Shown here one piece after another: positions 38,871 through 47,257 of a DNA stretch of 64,000 nt. The stretch's first letter is position 1, and the number at the start of each line of letters is the position of its first letter. Below the pieces are notes generated by a model, which did not search any database, was not told where the DNA came from, and saw only the letters and a list, made by a program, of their open reading frames with translations. The translations under genes were made by a program, and so were the position numbers. This stretch comes from Saccharothrix luteola (GTDB lineage: Bacteria; Actinomycetota; Actinomycetes; Mycobacteriales; Pseudonocardiaceae), in assembly GCF_020859565.1 (NCBI RefSeq), contig NZ_JAJHUO010000026.1, forward strand, positions 110,793-174,792, read 5' to 3'.

Positions 38871-40385
38871 TCAGGCGCGCGTGGGCACCTTCTCGTCGTC
38901 GGCGTCGGACTGCAGCGAGTCGACCAGCGCCGACCGCTCCTCCGACGGCTCTGGCTTGATGACCAGGCCGATCAGCAGGTAGAGCACCAACGACACCAGC
39001 AGCGGCCAGGACACGATCACGGCCTGGGTGACGAACTCGACCTTGTTCTGCTGCAACACGTACAGCACGGCCCACGTGCCGAGACCGCCGATCACCGAGC
39101 TGGTCGCCGCGGTCGGTCCGACCTTCTTGAACCACGGCAGCATGCCCAGCATCAACGGGATCGCGATCGGGCCCATCGTGGCCGCGACCAAGGCGATCAC
39201 GACCTTGAGCACGAACCCCTTGGTGTCCGCGGTGAGCGCGATCGTCATGCTCAGCCCGATGAACGCGAACGTGGTGATCCGCGCGAGTTGCAGCTGCGCG
39301 GGCTCGCTGAGCCGCCGCACGCCCTTCCACAGCCTGGGCAGCATGTCCCGGGTGATGACCGCGGAGATGACGTTGGCGTCCGAGGACACCATCGCCATGG
39401 TGTGCGAGAAGAACCCGGCCAGCACCAGGCCGATCATGCCCGCGGGCAGCATGAGCTTGCCCATCTCGACGTACGCCTGCTCGGCGTTGGCCTCCATGCC
39501 CGGCACGATCAGCGGCGCGGCCCACATCGGGAAGAACAGCACCAGCGGCCACACCAGCCACAGCGCGCTGGACAGCAGCGCGGACCGCTTGGCGGCGGCG
39601 CCGGACGGCGCGGCCATGTAGCGCTGCGCCAGGTTCCACATGCCGCCGTTGTACTCCAGCGTCTTGATCAGGAACAGCGCCATGAAGAAGATCAACGTGT
39701 AGTTGCCCGACAGCGGCTCGGAGTGCGACTCGGGCAGGTCGTCCCAGATCGTCCACATGAAGTCGATGCCGCCGAAGTGCGCGGCCACCGCGACGAACAT
39801 GGCGATGCCCGCCGCGCCCTGGATGATGAACTGCCCGAAGTCGGTCAGCGCGTCGGCCCACAGGCCGCCCAGCACCGAGTAGACCATCGTGACGGCGCCG
39901 ACGATCGTGATGCCGAGCCAGATCGGCACGCCGGCGAAACCCTGGAGCAGCAGCGAGACCGCGACCCACTTGGCCGCGATGTCCACGACCTTCAGCGCCG
40001 CGCCCGCCCACGCCATGATCTGCTGGGTCGGCACGTTGTAGCGGCGGGCCAGGTACTCCAGCGGCGACTTGACCCCGTGCTTGGAGCGCAGCCGGTTCCA
40101 CGTGCCCGCCCACAGGAACGCGCCGATGCCGACACCGACGCCGATCGTCAGCGCCCACCAGATGTAGACGGTCAGGCCGAGGCGGTAGGCCTCGGCGGCG
40201 AAGGCCACGAACATGACCGCGCTGTAGCCGGACATGTGGTGCGAGATGCCGGACAGCCACCAGGGCATCTTGCCGCCCGCGGTGAAGAAGTCGGCGATGT
40301 TCTTGATGCGCCCGCGTGACCAGTAGCCGATCGCCACCATCACGAAGAAGTACCCACCGACGACGACCCAGTCGAGGGTGTCCAT
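38871..40385 (-). CDS. Sodium:solute symporter family transporter
   Basis: This 504-residue membrane protein has the LeuT-type SSS fold with about 13 helices. It starts MDTLDWVVVGGYFFVMVAIG, and GGKMPWWLSGISHHMSGYSA, with a conserved SGISxxMSGYSA element, lies in helices 1-2. AGFFSHTMAMVSSDANVISA is the Na+-site region of the inner repeat. Start ATG 40385 has GGAGG upstream; earlier in-frame codons are not family-like. It probably imports a sugar or organic acid with Na+. The divergent LuxR-type gene may regulate it. Confidence 0.9.
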   Translation of the reverse strand: MDTLDWVVVGGYFFVMVAIGYWSRGRIKNIADFFTAGGKMPWWLSGISHHMSGYSAVMFVAFAAEAYRLGLTVYIWWALTIGVGVGIGAFLWAGTWNRLRSKHGVKSPLEYLARRYNVPTQQIMAWAGAALKVVDIAAKWVAVSLLLQGFAGVPIWLGITIVGAVTMVYSVLGGLWADALTDFGQFIIQGAAGIAMFVAVAAHFGGIDFMWTIWDDLPESHSEPLSGNYTLIFFMALFLIKTLEYNGGMWNLAQRYMAAPSGAAAKRSALLSSALWLVWPLVLFFPMWAAPLIVPGMEANAEQAYVEMGKLMLPAGMIGLVLAGFFSHTMAMVSSDANVISAVITRDMLPRLWKGVRRLSEPAQLQLARITTFAFIGLSMTIALTADTKGFVLKVVIALVAATMGPIAIPLMLGMLPWFKKVGPTAATSSVIGGLGTWAVLYVLQQNKVEFVTQAVIVSWPLLVSLVLYLLIGLVIKPEPSEERSALVDSLQSDADDEKVPTRA

Positions 40386-40520
40386 GAGGCCTCCACGAGT
40401 GTTCGGCCCATGGGTGGCGGCGCGTGTTCGAGCGGCGGCGGTGCGCTGCGTCCCACATGGGTGTGTGACGTACGTCTTACGAGGCTGTTGCGCCCGGCGG
40501 AAGGCCACGGAGGGTCATTG

Positions 40521-40536
40521 AGTCACATTCGTGACT
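40521..40536. promoter_or_regulatory. Inverted repeat between symporter and LuxR genes
   Basis: AGTCAC-ATTC-GTGACT is a perfect 6-bp inverted repeat in the 217-base divergent spacer. A second loose repeat (TTCACATACATGA) follows at 40541-40553. It is a likely operator for the LuxR-type regulator or another factor. Confidence 0.5.
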
Positions 40537-40602
40537 GTTGTTCACATACATGACCGACAGAGGGCGGCGCGGGTACGCAAAGTAGTTCGGGAAAACCGCG
40601 TC

Positions 40603-41346
40603 ATGGCTGGTCGCCGACGTGGTCGCACCCGTATGCGAACCGGTGTCAACGTGCGTCCGCTCGTGCCAGGCGGGCGCACCCCCGCCCCAGCCCCCGGGCC
40701 GGGGGTCGCTCTCGTGGACCCCGTGCCCCTCTTCCGCGAAGGACTCGCGGCCGTGGTCCGGCGCACGCCCGCCATGCACTGGCTCGGCGCCACCGGTCAC
40801 CTGCACACGGCCGTGCGGCTGCACGAGCGGCTGCGGCCCGACGTGCTGGTGGTGGACTCCGCCCTCGACCCGCAGGGCCACCTGGCCACGCTGCTGACCG
40901 GCAACGACTCGTCGCTGGTGGTGGTCTCCCTGGTGCGCGAGCCGCACCGGACGGCGAAGTTCGTGCGCTCGGCGTTGACCGCGGGCGTGCGCGGGATGGT
41001 GCCGCGCGAGGGCGGCATCGACGACGTGTTGCAGGCCATCGGCCGCACGCACGCCGAGCGCACGTACCTGGACCCGACGCTCGCGCCCCTGGCGGCCGGT
41101 TTCACGCCGACCGCCGAGGCCGGCACGCGCCGGTCGCTGTCGCGCCGGGAGTACGAGGTGCTCCAGCTCATCGCGGACGGCATGGAGAACCAGGCGGTCG
41201 CGAACGAGCTGTACGTCTCGGTGGAGACCGTGCGCACCCACGTGAAGAACATCCTGCGCAAGCTCCGCGCCCGAGATCGAACACACGCCGTGTCCCTCGC
41301 CTACCAGGCGGGTCTGCTCTCCAGCGGCGCCGTGCGACTGGTCTGA
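40603..41346 (+). CDS. LuxR-type response regulator with atypical receiver
   Basis: This 247-residue regulator has a receiver-like domain (about residues 32-150) and a NarL/LuxR helix-turn-helix (LSRREYEVLQLIADGMENQA, then VSVETVRTHVKNILRKLRA). The receiver keeps an aspartate at the phosphorylation strand (VLVVDSALD). However, its first acidic pair is reduced to VDP, and the conserved lysine after GMVP is Arg, so normal phosphorylation is doubtful. Start ATG 40603 is used; ATG 40633 is possible. No histidine kinase is adjacent. Divergent from the symporter. Confidence 0.87.
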   Translation: MAGRRRGRTRMRTGVNVRPLVPGGRTPAPAPGPGVALVDPVPLFREGLAAVVRRTPAMHWLGATGHLHTAVRLHERLRPDVLVVDSALDPQGHLATLLTGNDSSLVVVSLVREPHRTAKFVRSALTAGVRGMVPREGGIDDVLQAIGRTHAERTYLDPTLAPLAAGFTPTAEAGTRRSLSRREYEVLQLIADGMENQAVANELYVSVETVRTHVKNILRKLRARDRTHAVSLAYQAGLLSSGAVRLV

Positions 41347-41356
41347 CGCGGGCGGT

Positions 41357-41525
41357 TCAGCCGGTGGCGACCTCCCCGTCGGGGTTGAGGCCGAACTCGC
41401 GCAGGCGCTGGGCCCTCCTCGGGCGAGGCGCCGGGCACGAAGTCGCCGTGGACGTGGCCGACCTGGATGGCGTGACCACCGATGACGGCGTTCTCCACCC
41501 GGTTGGCGACGGGCTTGGGCGGCAC
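41357..41525 (-). pseudogene. Small gene interrupted by a one-base frameshift
   Basis: On the minus strand a frame from GTG 41525 reads NRVENAVIGGHAIQVGHVHG and then DFVPGASPEE. After that the next frame continues AQRLREFGLNPDGEVATG and stops at 41357-41359. Removing one base from the CCC at 41413-41415 (GGG on the coding strand) joins both parts into a protein of about 56 residues. The NAVIGGHAIQVGHVHG motif recalls short 'GxxxQxGxxxG' leader regions in Pseudonocardiales proteins. It is either a pseudogene or a homopolymer sequencing error. Confidence 0.55.
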
Positions 41526-41598
41526 CGGGCAACGATAGGGGAGATGCTGGTCAGGCGCGTCTGATTCGCCACAACGCGGTGGTCGGCCTTGCCGGGGT

Positions 41599-41634
41599 TA
41601 CTGACAGGTAATACCCTGTTGTTACCGGTCAGTA
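41599..41634. promoter_or_regulatory. Two beta-oxidation regulon sites upstream of the FadE5-like gene
   Basis: TACTGACAGGTA (41599-41610) and TACCGGTCAGTA (41623-41634, reverse complement TACTGACCGGTA) face each other 24 bases apart. The second is identical to the etfD site. They end 38 bases before the start codon. Confidence 0.65.
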
Positions 41635-41671
41635 GGGGACCGCCCCGACCACGCATGGAGTGAGCGACGAG

Positions 41672-43510
41672 ATGGGTCACTACAAGAGCAACGTCCGGGA
41701 CCTCGAGTTCAACCTGTTCGAGGTCTTCAACGTGCAGGACCACCTCGGCACGGGGCCGTTCGAGCAGTCCGACGAGGACACCGCGCGCGGCGTGCTTGCC
41801 GAGCTCAACAACCTGGCGGTCGGCCCGCTGGCGGAGTCCTTCGCCGACGCCGACCGCAACCCGCCGGTCTTCGACCCGAAGACCCACTCGGCCACGCTGC
41901 CGGAATCGTTCAAGAAGTCGTACCAGGCCGTGTGGGACGGTGAGTGGTACCGCCTGTCGCTGCCGAACGAGCTGGGCGGCTTCGGCATCCCGCCGTCGGT
42001 CCAGTGGGCGGCCTCCGAGCTGATCCTCGGCGCCAACCCGGCCGTCTACATGTACCTGGCCGGCCCGAACTTCGCCTCGGTCGTCCACAAGAACGGCACC
42101 GAGCAGCAGAAGCGCTGGGCCGAGATCATGATCGAGCGCGGCTGGGGCGCCACCATGGTGCTGACCGAGCCGGACGCCGGCTCCGACGTCGGCGCGGGCC
42201 GCACGAAGGCCACGCTCCAGGACGACGGCACCTGGCACATCGACGGCGTGAAGCGGTTCATCACCTCCGCCGACCAGGACATGACCGAGAACATCATGCA
42301 CCTGGTGCTGGCCCGTCCCGAGGGCCCCGGCATCGAGGCGAAGCCCGGCACCAAGGGCCTGTCGCTGTTCCTCGTGCCGAAGTGGCACTTCGACCCGGAG
42401 ACCGGTGAGTCGACCGGCGAGCGCAACGGCGCCTTCGTCACCAACGTCGAGCACAAGATGGGCCTCAAGGTCTCGACCACGTGCGAGCTGACGTTCGGCC
42501 AGCACGGCGTGCCCGCCAAGGGCTGGCTGCTCGGCGAGGTGCACGACGGCATCGCGCAGATGTTCCAGGTCATCGAGTACGCCCGGATGATGGTCGGCAC
42601 GAAGGCCATCGGCACGCTGTCGACCGGCTACCTCAACGCCCTGGCCTACGCCAAGGAGCGGGTGCAGAGCGCCGACCTGACCCGGATGACGGACAAGACC
42701 GCGCCGCGAGTCACCATCACCAACCACCCGGACGTGCGCCGCAGCCTCATGCTGCAGAAGGCGTACGCCGAGGGCCTGCGCGCGGTCTACCTGTACACCG
42801 CGACGCAGCAGGACAAGATCGCCCTGGGCGGCCCGGACAAGGAGCTGGCGGAGAAGGTCAACGACCTGCTGCTGCCGATCGTCAAGGGCGTCGGCTCGGA
42901 GCGCGCGTACGAGCAGCTGGCGCAGTCGCTGCAGACGCTCGGCGGGTCCGGCTTCCTGCAGGAGTACCCGATCGAGCAGTACATCCGCGACTCGAAGATC
43001 GACTCGCTGTACGAGGGCACCACCGCCATCCAGTCGCTGGACTTCTTCTTCCGCAAGATCATCCGCGACAAGGGTCAGGCGCTGGGCTTCCTGAACGGCG
43101 AGATCCAGCAGTTCCTCGACAACGAAGGCGGCAACGGGCGGCTGAAGGAGGAGCGGGCGCTGCTCAAGCGGGCGCTCGAAGACCTCCAGGGCATGCTCGG
43201 CGCGATGGTCGGCTTCCTGACCAGCTCGCAGGAGGACGTCCGCAACCTGTACAAGGTCGGCCAGAACACCGTGCGGCTGCTCATGACGGCCGGTGACGTG
43301 CTCGTCGGCTGGCTGCTGCTGCGCCAGGCCGACGTCGCGCTGACCAAGCTGGACGGTCAGGTGTCGGCCAGGGACAAGGCGTTCTACGAGGGCAAGGTCG
43401 CGGTGGCGTCGTTCTTCGCGAAGTCCGTGCTGCCGGAGCTCACCGCCCGCCGCAAGATCGCCGAGGCCACCGACAACGCCCTGATGGACGTGGACGAGGC
43501 GGCGTTCTGA
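41672..43510 (+). CDS. Acyl-CoA dehydrogenase, FadE5-like
   Basis: This 612-residue FAD enzyme introduces the trans-2 double bond in acyl-CoAs, passing electrons to ETF and then EtfD. It starts MGHYKSNVRDLEFNLFEV, like mycobacterial FadE5 (Rv0244c), and has the long (about 610) form of the family with a C-terminal extension. LTEPDAGSDVG is the FAD/substrate motif and YEGTTAIQSLDFFF matches the C-terminal signature of this subfamily. Start ATG 41672 is chosen over GTG 41660 by similarity. Two regulon sites precede it. Confidence 0.92.
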   Translation: MGHYKSNVRDLEFNLFEVFNVQDHLGTGPFEQSDEDTARGVLAELNNLAVGPLAESFADADRNPPVFDPKTHSATLPESFKKSYQAVWDGEWYRLSLPNELGGFGIPPSVQWAASELILGANPAVYMYLAGPNFASVVHKNGTEQQKRWAEIMIERGWGATMVLTEPDAGSDVGAGRTKATLQDDGTWHIDGVKRFITSADQDMTENIMHLVLARPEGPGIEAKPGTKGLSLFLVPKWHFDPETGESTGERNGAFVTNVEHKMGLKVSTTCELTFGQHGVPAKGWLLGEVHDGIAQMFQVIEYARMMVGTKAIGTLSTGYLNALAYAKERVQSADLTRMTDKTAPRVTITNHPDVRRSLMLQKAYAEGLRAVYLYTATQQDKIALGGPDKELAEKVNDLLLPIVKGVGSERAYEQLAQSLQTLGGSGFLQEYPIEQYIRDSKIDSLYEGTTAIQSLDFFFRKIIRDKGQALGFLNGEIQQFLDNEGGNGRLKEERALLKRALEDLQGMLGAMVGFLTSSQEDVRNLYKVGQNTVRLLMTAGDVLVGWLLLRQADVALTKLDGQVSARDKAFYEGKVAVASFFAKSVLPELTARRKIAEATDNALMDVDEAAF

Positions 43511-43528
43511 CCCGGTCGACCAGCCGGA

Positions 43529-43650
43529 ATTGTCGGACCCTTCTGGGAGAATCAAGACAAGGGCTCCCCTGGGCGGGGACGCCTGCGAGAGCTTGGGCCA
43601 GGACGTCTGCGAGAGCTTGGGCCCGGGCGGTGACGCCCGGAAGAGCTTGG
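43529..43650 (+). repeat. Dispersed intergenic repeat, copy C, with tandem extension
   Basis: Blocks TTGTCGGACC, CTGGGAGAATCAAGAC, GGGCTCCCC and GGGCGGGGACGCCTGCGAG follow the order of copies A and B. From 43573 on, three imperfect units of about 24-29 bp repeat the tail, each ending GAGAGCTTGGGCC or GAAGAGCTTGGAC. No DnaA box precedes this copy. Confidence 0.7.
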
Positions 43651-43730
43651 ACTCCCGAGGGCGAGGGCTCGGAGTGAACGCGGCCGGAGGGCGGCGCCCG
43701 TGGTGGGTGCCGCCCTCCGGCCGTTCTACG

Positions 43731-44540
43731 TCAACCCTTGTGCGCCTTGGCGGCGGCGAAGCAGTACGCGCCGAAGCCCAGGAAGCCGACCGCGATCACG
43801 GCCAGGGCGAACACCCCGTACGGCTGCGCGGCCAACGTGTGCAGCGCCTTGTCCATTCCGCCCGACTCCGACGGGTCGGCGTTGACCGCGGCGAACGCGA
43901 CCAGGACGCCGATCAGGAAGTACGCCGCGCCCTTGCCGATCCAGCCGATCCGGCCCAGCCGCTCCACCCACACCCGCGTGCCGGCGGGCAGCTCGGACAT
44001 GTTCAGGTCGTCCTCGAACGACTTCTTCACGCCCTTGCGCGCCACCATCACGCCCAGCCCCAGCACGAACAACGCCACCGCGCCCACCAGGACCTGCCCG
44101 AACGGCAGGGCGAGCACGCGGGCCGTCCACGTCTGCGACTGCTCGGTGCCGCTCTTCTGCGACGTGCCGGTCGCGTAGTTGATCGCGGCGATGCCGATGA
44201 CCGTGCCGGTGACGGCGCGACCGACCGAGCCGCACTTGCGGTACACGCGCTTGCGCTGCTTCGTCACCCAGCCGTAGCCGGACACGGCCATCGCGAGCTG
44301 CCACACCGCGAAGGCGAACAGCCCGATGGCCAGGATCCACAGCAGAGCGGGACCGAAGGACGTCTGGGCCAGCGCGGCGACCGCGCCCTTCTGGTCCGTC
44401 TTCTCCCCGGTGTCACCGAGGACAACTTGCGCCGTCAACGCCGCCAGGAGCACGTGGACGAGCCCGTAGCAGACCATCCCGGCACGCCCGAAGGCCTGCA
44501 CCGCGGGATGTCTTCGCACTTCTTGCCCGGTGGTAGCCAC
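43731..44540 (-). CDS. DUF1206 membrane protein
   Basis: This 269-residue protein has six membrane helices in three similar pairs of about 75 residues, the DUF1206 pattern. Each unit begins with a Gly-rich helix of the type GRAGMVCYGLVHVLLA, GSVGRAVTGTVIGIAAINYA and GRIGWIGKGAAYFLIGVLVA. Start GTG 44540 lies inside the 3' arm of a 12-bp inverted repeat, which may hide it in the mRNA. Function is unknown. Confidence 0.88.
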   Translation of the reverse strand: MATTGQEVRRHPAVQAFGRAGMVCYGLVHVLLAALTAQVVLGDTGEKTDQKGAVAALAQTSFGPALLWILAIGLFAFAVWQLAMAVSGYGWVTKQRKRVYRKCGSVGRAVTGTVIGIAAINYATGTSQKSGTEQSQTWTARVLALPFGQVLVGAVALFVLGLGVMVARKGVKKSFEDDLNMSELPAGTRVWVERLGRIGWIGKGAAYFLIGVLVAFAAVNADPSESGGMDKALHTLAAQPYGVFALAVIAVGFLGFGAYCFAAAKAHKG

Positions 44541-44568
44541 GATCGAGTGATACCCAATCGTGGCTACC
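44532..44568 (-). promoter_or_regulatory. 12-bp inverted repeat covering the DUF1206 start codon
   Basis: GGTAGCCACGAT (44532-44543) and ATCGTGGCTACC (44557-44568) are perfectly complementary around a 13-base spacer. In the mRNA the 3' arm holds the GTG start, so a hairpin could block initiation. As DNA it is also a candidate operator. Confidence 0.6.
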
Positions 44569-44586
44569 GCGAACCACGAGCCCCGC

Positions 44587-46827
44587 TCAGCCGCCAGGCT
44601 TAGGCGGTTCGCAGACGATCTTGAACTGCGGGTCGTACCGGACGGTCCGGCTCTCCTGCCGCGACTGGCCGGTGCGACGGTCGGTGATGGTGCGCGTGTC
44701 GGTCACCGAGAAGCCCGGCGCGCCGGGGCTCGCCTGGCAGTCCGGCTTGTCGACCTTGCGCTCCTGCGGCTGGGTGTGGTTGAACTCGGCGCTGGTCGAC
44801 CCCGTGACGTCGTAGTTCTTGGTGCCCCAGAGCACGATCTTGATCGACGACGGGGTCCAGATCGTCTGGATCGCCACCCCGGTCTCGTCCGGGTTGGTGA
44901 ACTTGATGTCGATCAGGCTGTTGCCCGCGCCGTCCATGAACACCGTGGCCTCGCGCCCCTTCGGGTACCGCGAGATCCAGTAGCTGTGCTCCTTGTGGCC
45001 CGCGTCCTTCATGCCCGCGTGGTAGGCCGCGTTGTAGAGCGTGGTGGCGAACTGCGAGATGCCGCCGCCGACCGCCTTGCCGGGCACGCCGTTCTCGATG
45101 ATGCCCGCCTCGACGTAGCCCTGGGCGGTGCCGCGCGGACCGGTGTGGCCGTTGAGGCTGAACGTCTCGCCCGGCTTCACGATCGCGCCGTTCACCTTCT
45201 CGGCGACGACGCGGATGTTGGTGCCGGACGCGGCCACGAAGCCACCGGTCTGGAACTCGCCGATGACCTCCTTGATGCCCATCTTGTTCGCCTGCTCGGT
45301 GGTCACCTTCGCGGGCGTGTGCTTGTACTCGGCCTTGATCGCGCGCTCGTTGTCGCGCTTGAGCACGTCGAGCGCCGTGGCCAGGGACTTGTCCCAGTCG
45401 ATGCCGCGGCCGTCGACCGACTCCTTCACCACGGGCCGGCCGCCCTCGAACACGATCTGGGCGTCCTTGCCCTCCTTCTCCGTGTCCTTCAGCTGCGGAC
45501 CGGCGTGCTCGACGACCTTGCCGTTGTCGACCTTCGCGGTCAGGCCGCCGTCGTCGGCGGGCTCGAACACCAGCACGGTGGCCAGCTGCTCGGGCGTGAG
45601 CGTCGCGTCCTTGCCCTCGCCCTGGATGATCAGCGGCATGGCGGTGGCGGGCTTGGCGACCTCGGCCAACGCCTTCGCCACGCCCTCCTTCGTGGTCTTG
45701 ACCGGGGTGGTGGCCACCGGCAGCTCGACCGTGCCGCCGTCGGCCCAGCCGGCGAGCAGCCGCTCCGACGCGCCGGTCACGTCCAGCTTCTGGCCCTGCC
45801 TCGGGTCGACCGCGATGGGGGTGGCGCCCTCGAAGCGGATGCCGCCCTCGGCCGGCTCGTGGTCGGTCTCGGCGCGCAGCCCCTCCAGCGCGGCGGACAG
45901 CTTGCCCGAGTCGCTGCGCGTGTCGAAGCCGACCTCGCGAGAGGTGAAGAACGAGGTGACGCGGGTGATCGGGGACAGCGGCTGGCTGCCCGCGCGCTCC
46001 AGCGTGGCGGTCCAGTCCAGCTCCAGGCCGGCGGCCTTGGGGTCGATCGCGGTCTCGACGTCGCCCGCGCGCGCCTTCACCGGCGCGGCCAGGCGGGGGC
46101 CGATCTCGTCGCGCAGCTTCTGCTCGGCCTCGGGGTGGCTCAGGCCGCCGACGTCCACGCCGGCCACGGTCACGCCGCGCGGCACGTTGCCGCCCGAGAC
46201 GACCAGGTCCAGGCCGTAGAGGACGACCAGCACGCCGAGCACGGCGGCGGCGATCAGACCGCCCTTGCGCAGGCGCTTGCGGCGGGCGTCGGCCTCGTCG
46301 GTCGCGCTGTCGCCGTCCACCATCACGGGGCCGTAGACGGTGGCCTCCGGCTCCGGGTCGGGCGGCGGCGCCACCGGCGTGGAGAACACCGTGGTGGCCT
46401 CCGAGGGTGACGGCTGCGACGGCCGGCCGAAGCCACCGGGCGGCGTGGTGATCATCTGGGTCCGCTCGGCGGAGGCCGGCGGGGTGAGGGCGCGCGTCGG
46501 GTCACCGGACGGCGTGATGGCCTGGGTGGCGTCCGCGCCCCTGGGCGGGGTGTGCTGCGCGTTGCGCGTCGGGTGCTGCTGCGTCACGTTGTGAGAGACG
46601 CTCGACGGGCCCGTCGCGTTGTCGTGGCCGTTCGACGGAGGCGTCACGTTGCGGACGGTGGCCGAGGCGTCCGGTTCCGCGTCCGGCTCCTCCTGCGGCC
46701 ACGCGGCCTCGGCGGGCGCGCCCCCGGTGATCTTGGTGGTCCGCTCCGAGGCGGTGCCCGACGGGCGGACCGGCTCCATGGCCCTGGTCCGCTCAGCGTC
46801 GTACTCCGGTCGCTGGTTCTCCGGCAC
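44587..46827 (-). CDS. VanW family protein with peptidoglycan-binding domains
   Basis: This 746-residue protein has a long disordered cytoplasmic N-terminus (about 190 residues, Thr/Pro-rich), a membrane helix (GGLIAAAVLGVLVVLYGLDL), two putative peptidoglycan-binding_4-type repeats (about 225-470) and a VanW/G5-like module (about 490-700) with GETFSLNGHTGPRG and GGGISQFATTLYNAAYHAGM. Start GTG 46827 follows GAGGGGGAG; a start at 46851 is possible. The extracellular part probably contacts peptidoglycan; VanW itself has no proven activity. Confidence 0.88.
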   Translation of the reverse strand: MPENQRPEYDAERTRAMEPVRPSGTASERTTKITGGAPAEAAWPQEEPDAEPDASATVRNVTPPSNGHDNATGPSSVSHNVTQQHPTRNAQHTPPRGADATQAITPSGDPTRALTPPASAERTQMITTPPGGFGRPSQPSPSEATTVFSTPVAPPPDPEPEATVYGPVMVDGDSATDEADARRKRLRKGGLIAAAVLGVLVVLYGLDLVVSGGNVPRGVTVAGVDVGGLSHPEAEQKLRDEIGPRLAAPVKARAGDVETAIDPKAAGLELDWTATLERAGSQPLSPITRVTSFFTSREVGFDTRSDSGKLSAALEGLRAETDHEPAEGGIRFEGATPIAVDPRQGQKLDVTGASERLLAGWADGGTVELPVATTPVKTTKEGVAKALAEVAKPATAMPLIIQGEGKDATLTPEQLATVLVFEPADDGGLTAKVDNGKVVEHAGPQLKDTEKEGKDAQIVFEGGRPVVKESVDGRGIDWDKSLATALDVLKRDNERAIKAEYKHTPAKVTTEQANKMGIKEVIGEFQTGGFVAASGTNIRVVAEKVNGAIVKPGETFSLNGHTGPRGTAQGYVEAGIIENGVPGKAVGGGISQFATTLYNAAYHAGMKDAGHKEHSYWISRYPKGREATVFMDGAGNSLIDIKFTNPDETGVAIQTIWTPSSIKIVLWGTKNYDVTGSTSAEFNHTQPQERKVDKPDCQASPGAPGFSVTDTRTITDRRTGQSRQESRTVRYDPQFKIVCEPPKPGG

Positions 46828-46927
46828 CGCTCCCCCTCTTGCCTCTCGCAAGGTCCTGGGACTGCTTACCCGAACGCCGTCACGCGTCGATCACGTTTCA
46901 GGTGGCTCACAGGTTTCACCGCACTGG

Positions 46928-47248
46928 TCACAGGTAAAGCCCGGTCCCGTGGTCCGTCCGCTCGGTCGCGGTGGCGTGCACGTCCCGTTCCCTCATGACG
47001 AGGTAGGTGCTGCCCTGCACCTCGACCTCGAACTGGTCCTCCGGGTTGAACAGCACCCGGTCGCCGACCTTGACGTGCCGCACGTTCGTGCCGACCCCGA
47101 GCACGTCTCCCCAGGCCAGGCGCTTGGCCATCTGGGCGGTCGCCGGGATCACGATGCCACCGCTGCTGCGGCGCTCGCCGTCCTCCGGCGAGATCCGCAC
47201 CATCACGCGGTCGTGCAGCATCTGGATCTCGAGCTTGACATCGGGCAC
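46928..47248 (-). CDS. GroES-like co-chaperone family protein
   Basis: This 106-residue protein has the Cpn10 fold: LHDRVMVRISPEDGERRSSG, GGIVIPATAQ (mobile-loop end), WGDVLGVGTNVRHVKVGDRV and FEVEVQGSTYLVMRERDV. It differs from canonical GroES in the mobile loop and carries a C-terminal extension TERTDHGTGLYL, so it is probably a paralogue rather than the housekeeping groES, which is normally beside groEL. Start is ATG 47248. Its stop lies 100 bases upstream of the VanW gene. Confidence 0.86.
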   Translation of the reverse strand: MPDVKLEIQMLHDRVMVRISPEDGERRSSGGIVIPATAQMAKRLAWGDVLGVGTNVRHVKVGDRVLFNPEDQFEVEVQGSTYLVMRERDVHATATERTDHGTGLYL

Positions 47249-47257
47249 CGGCAGAGT

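Noticed and set aside
43530..44603. A plus-strand frame running through repeat copy C.
   Set aside because: Its first residues are simply the repeat translated (GDACESLG units) and the rest is the shadow of the DUF1206 gene.
44560..46410. A 616-codon plus-strand frame opposite the VanW gene.
   Set aside because: It is rich in Arg/Val/Leu/Gly with no motif, while the minus strand gives a clear VanW protein with a good ribosome site.
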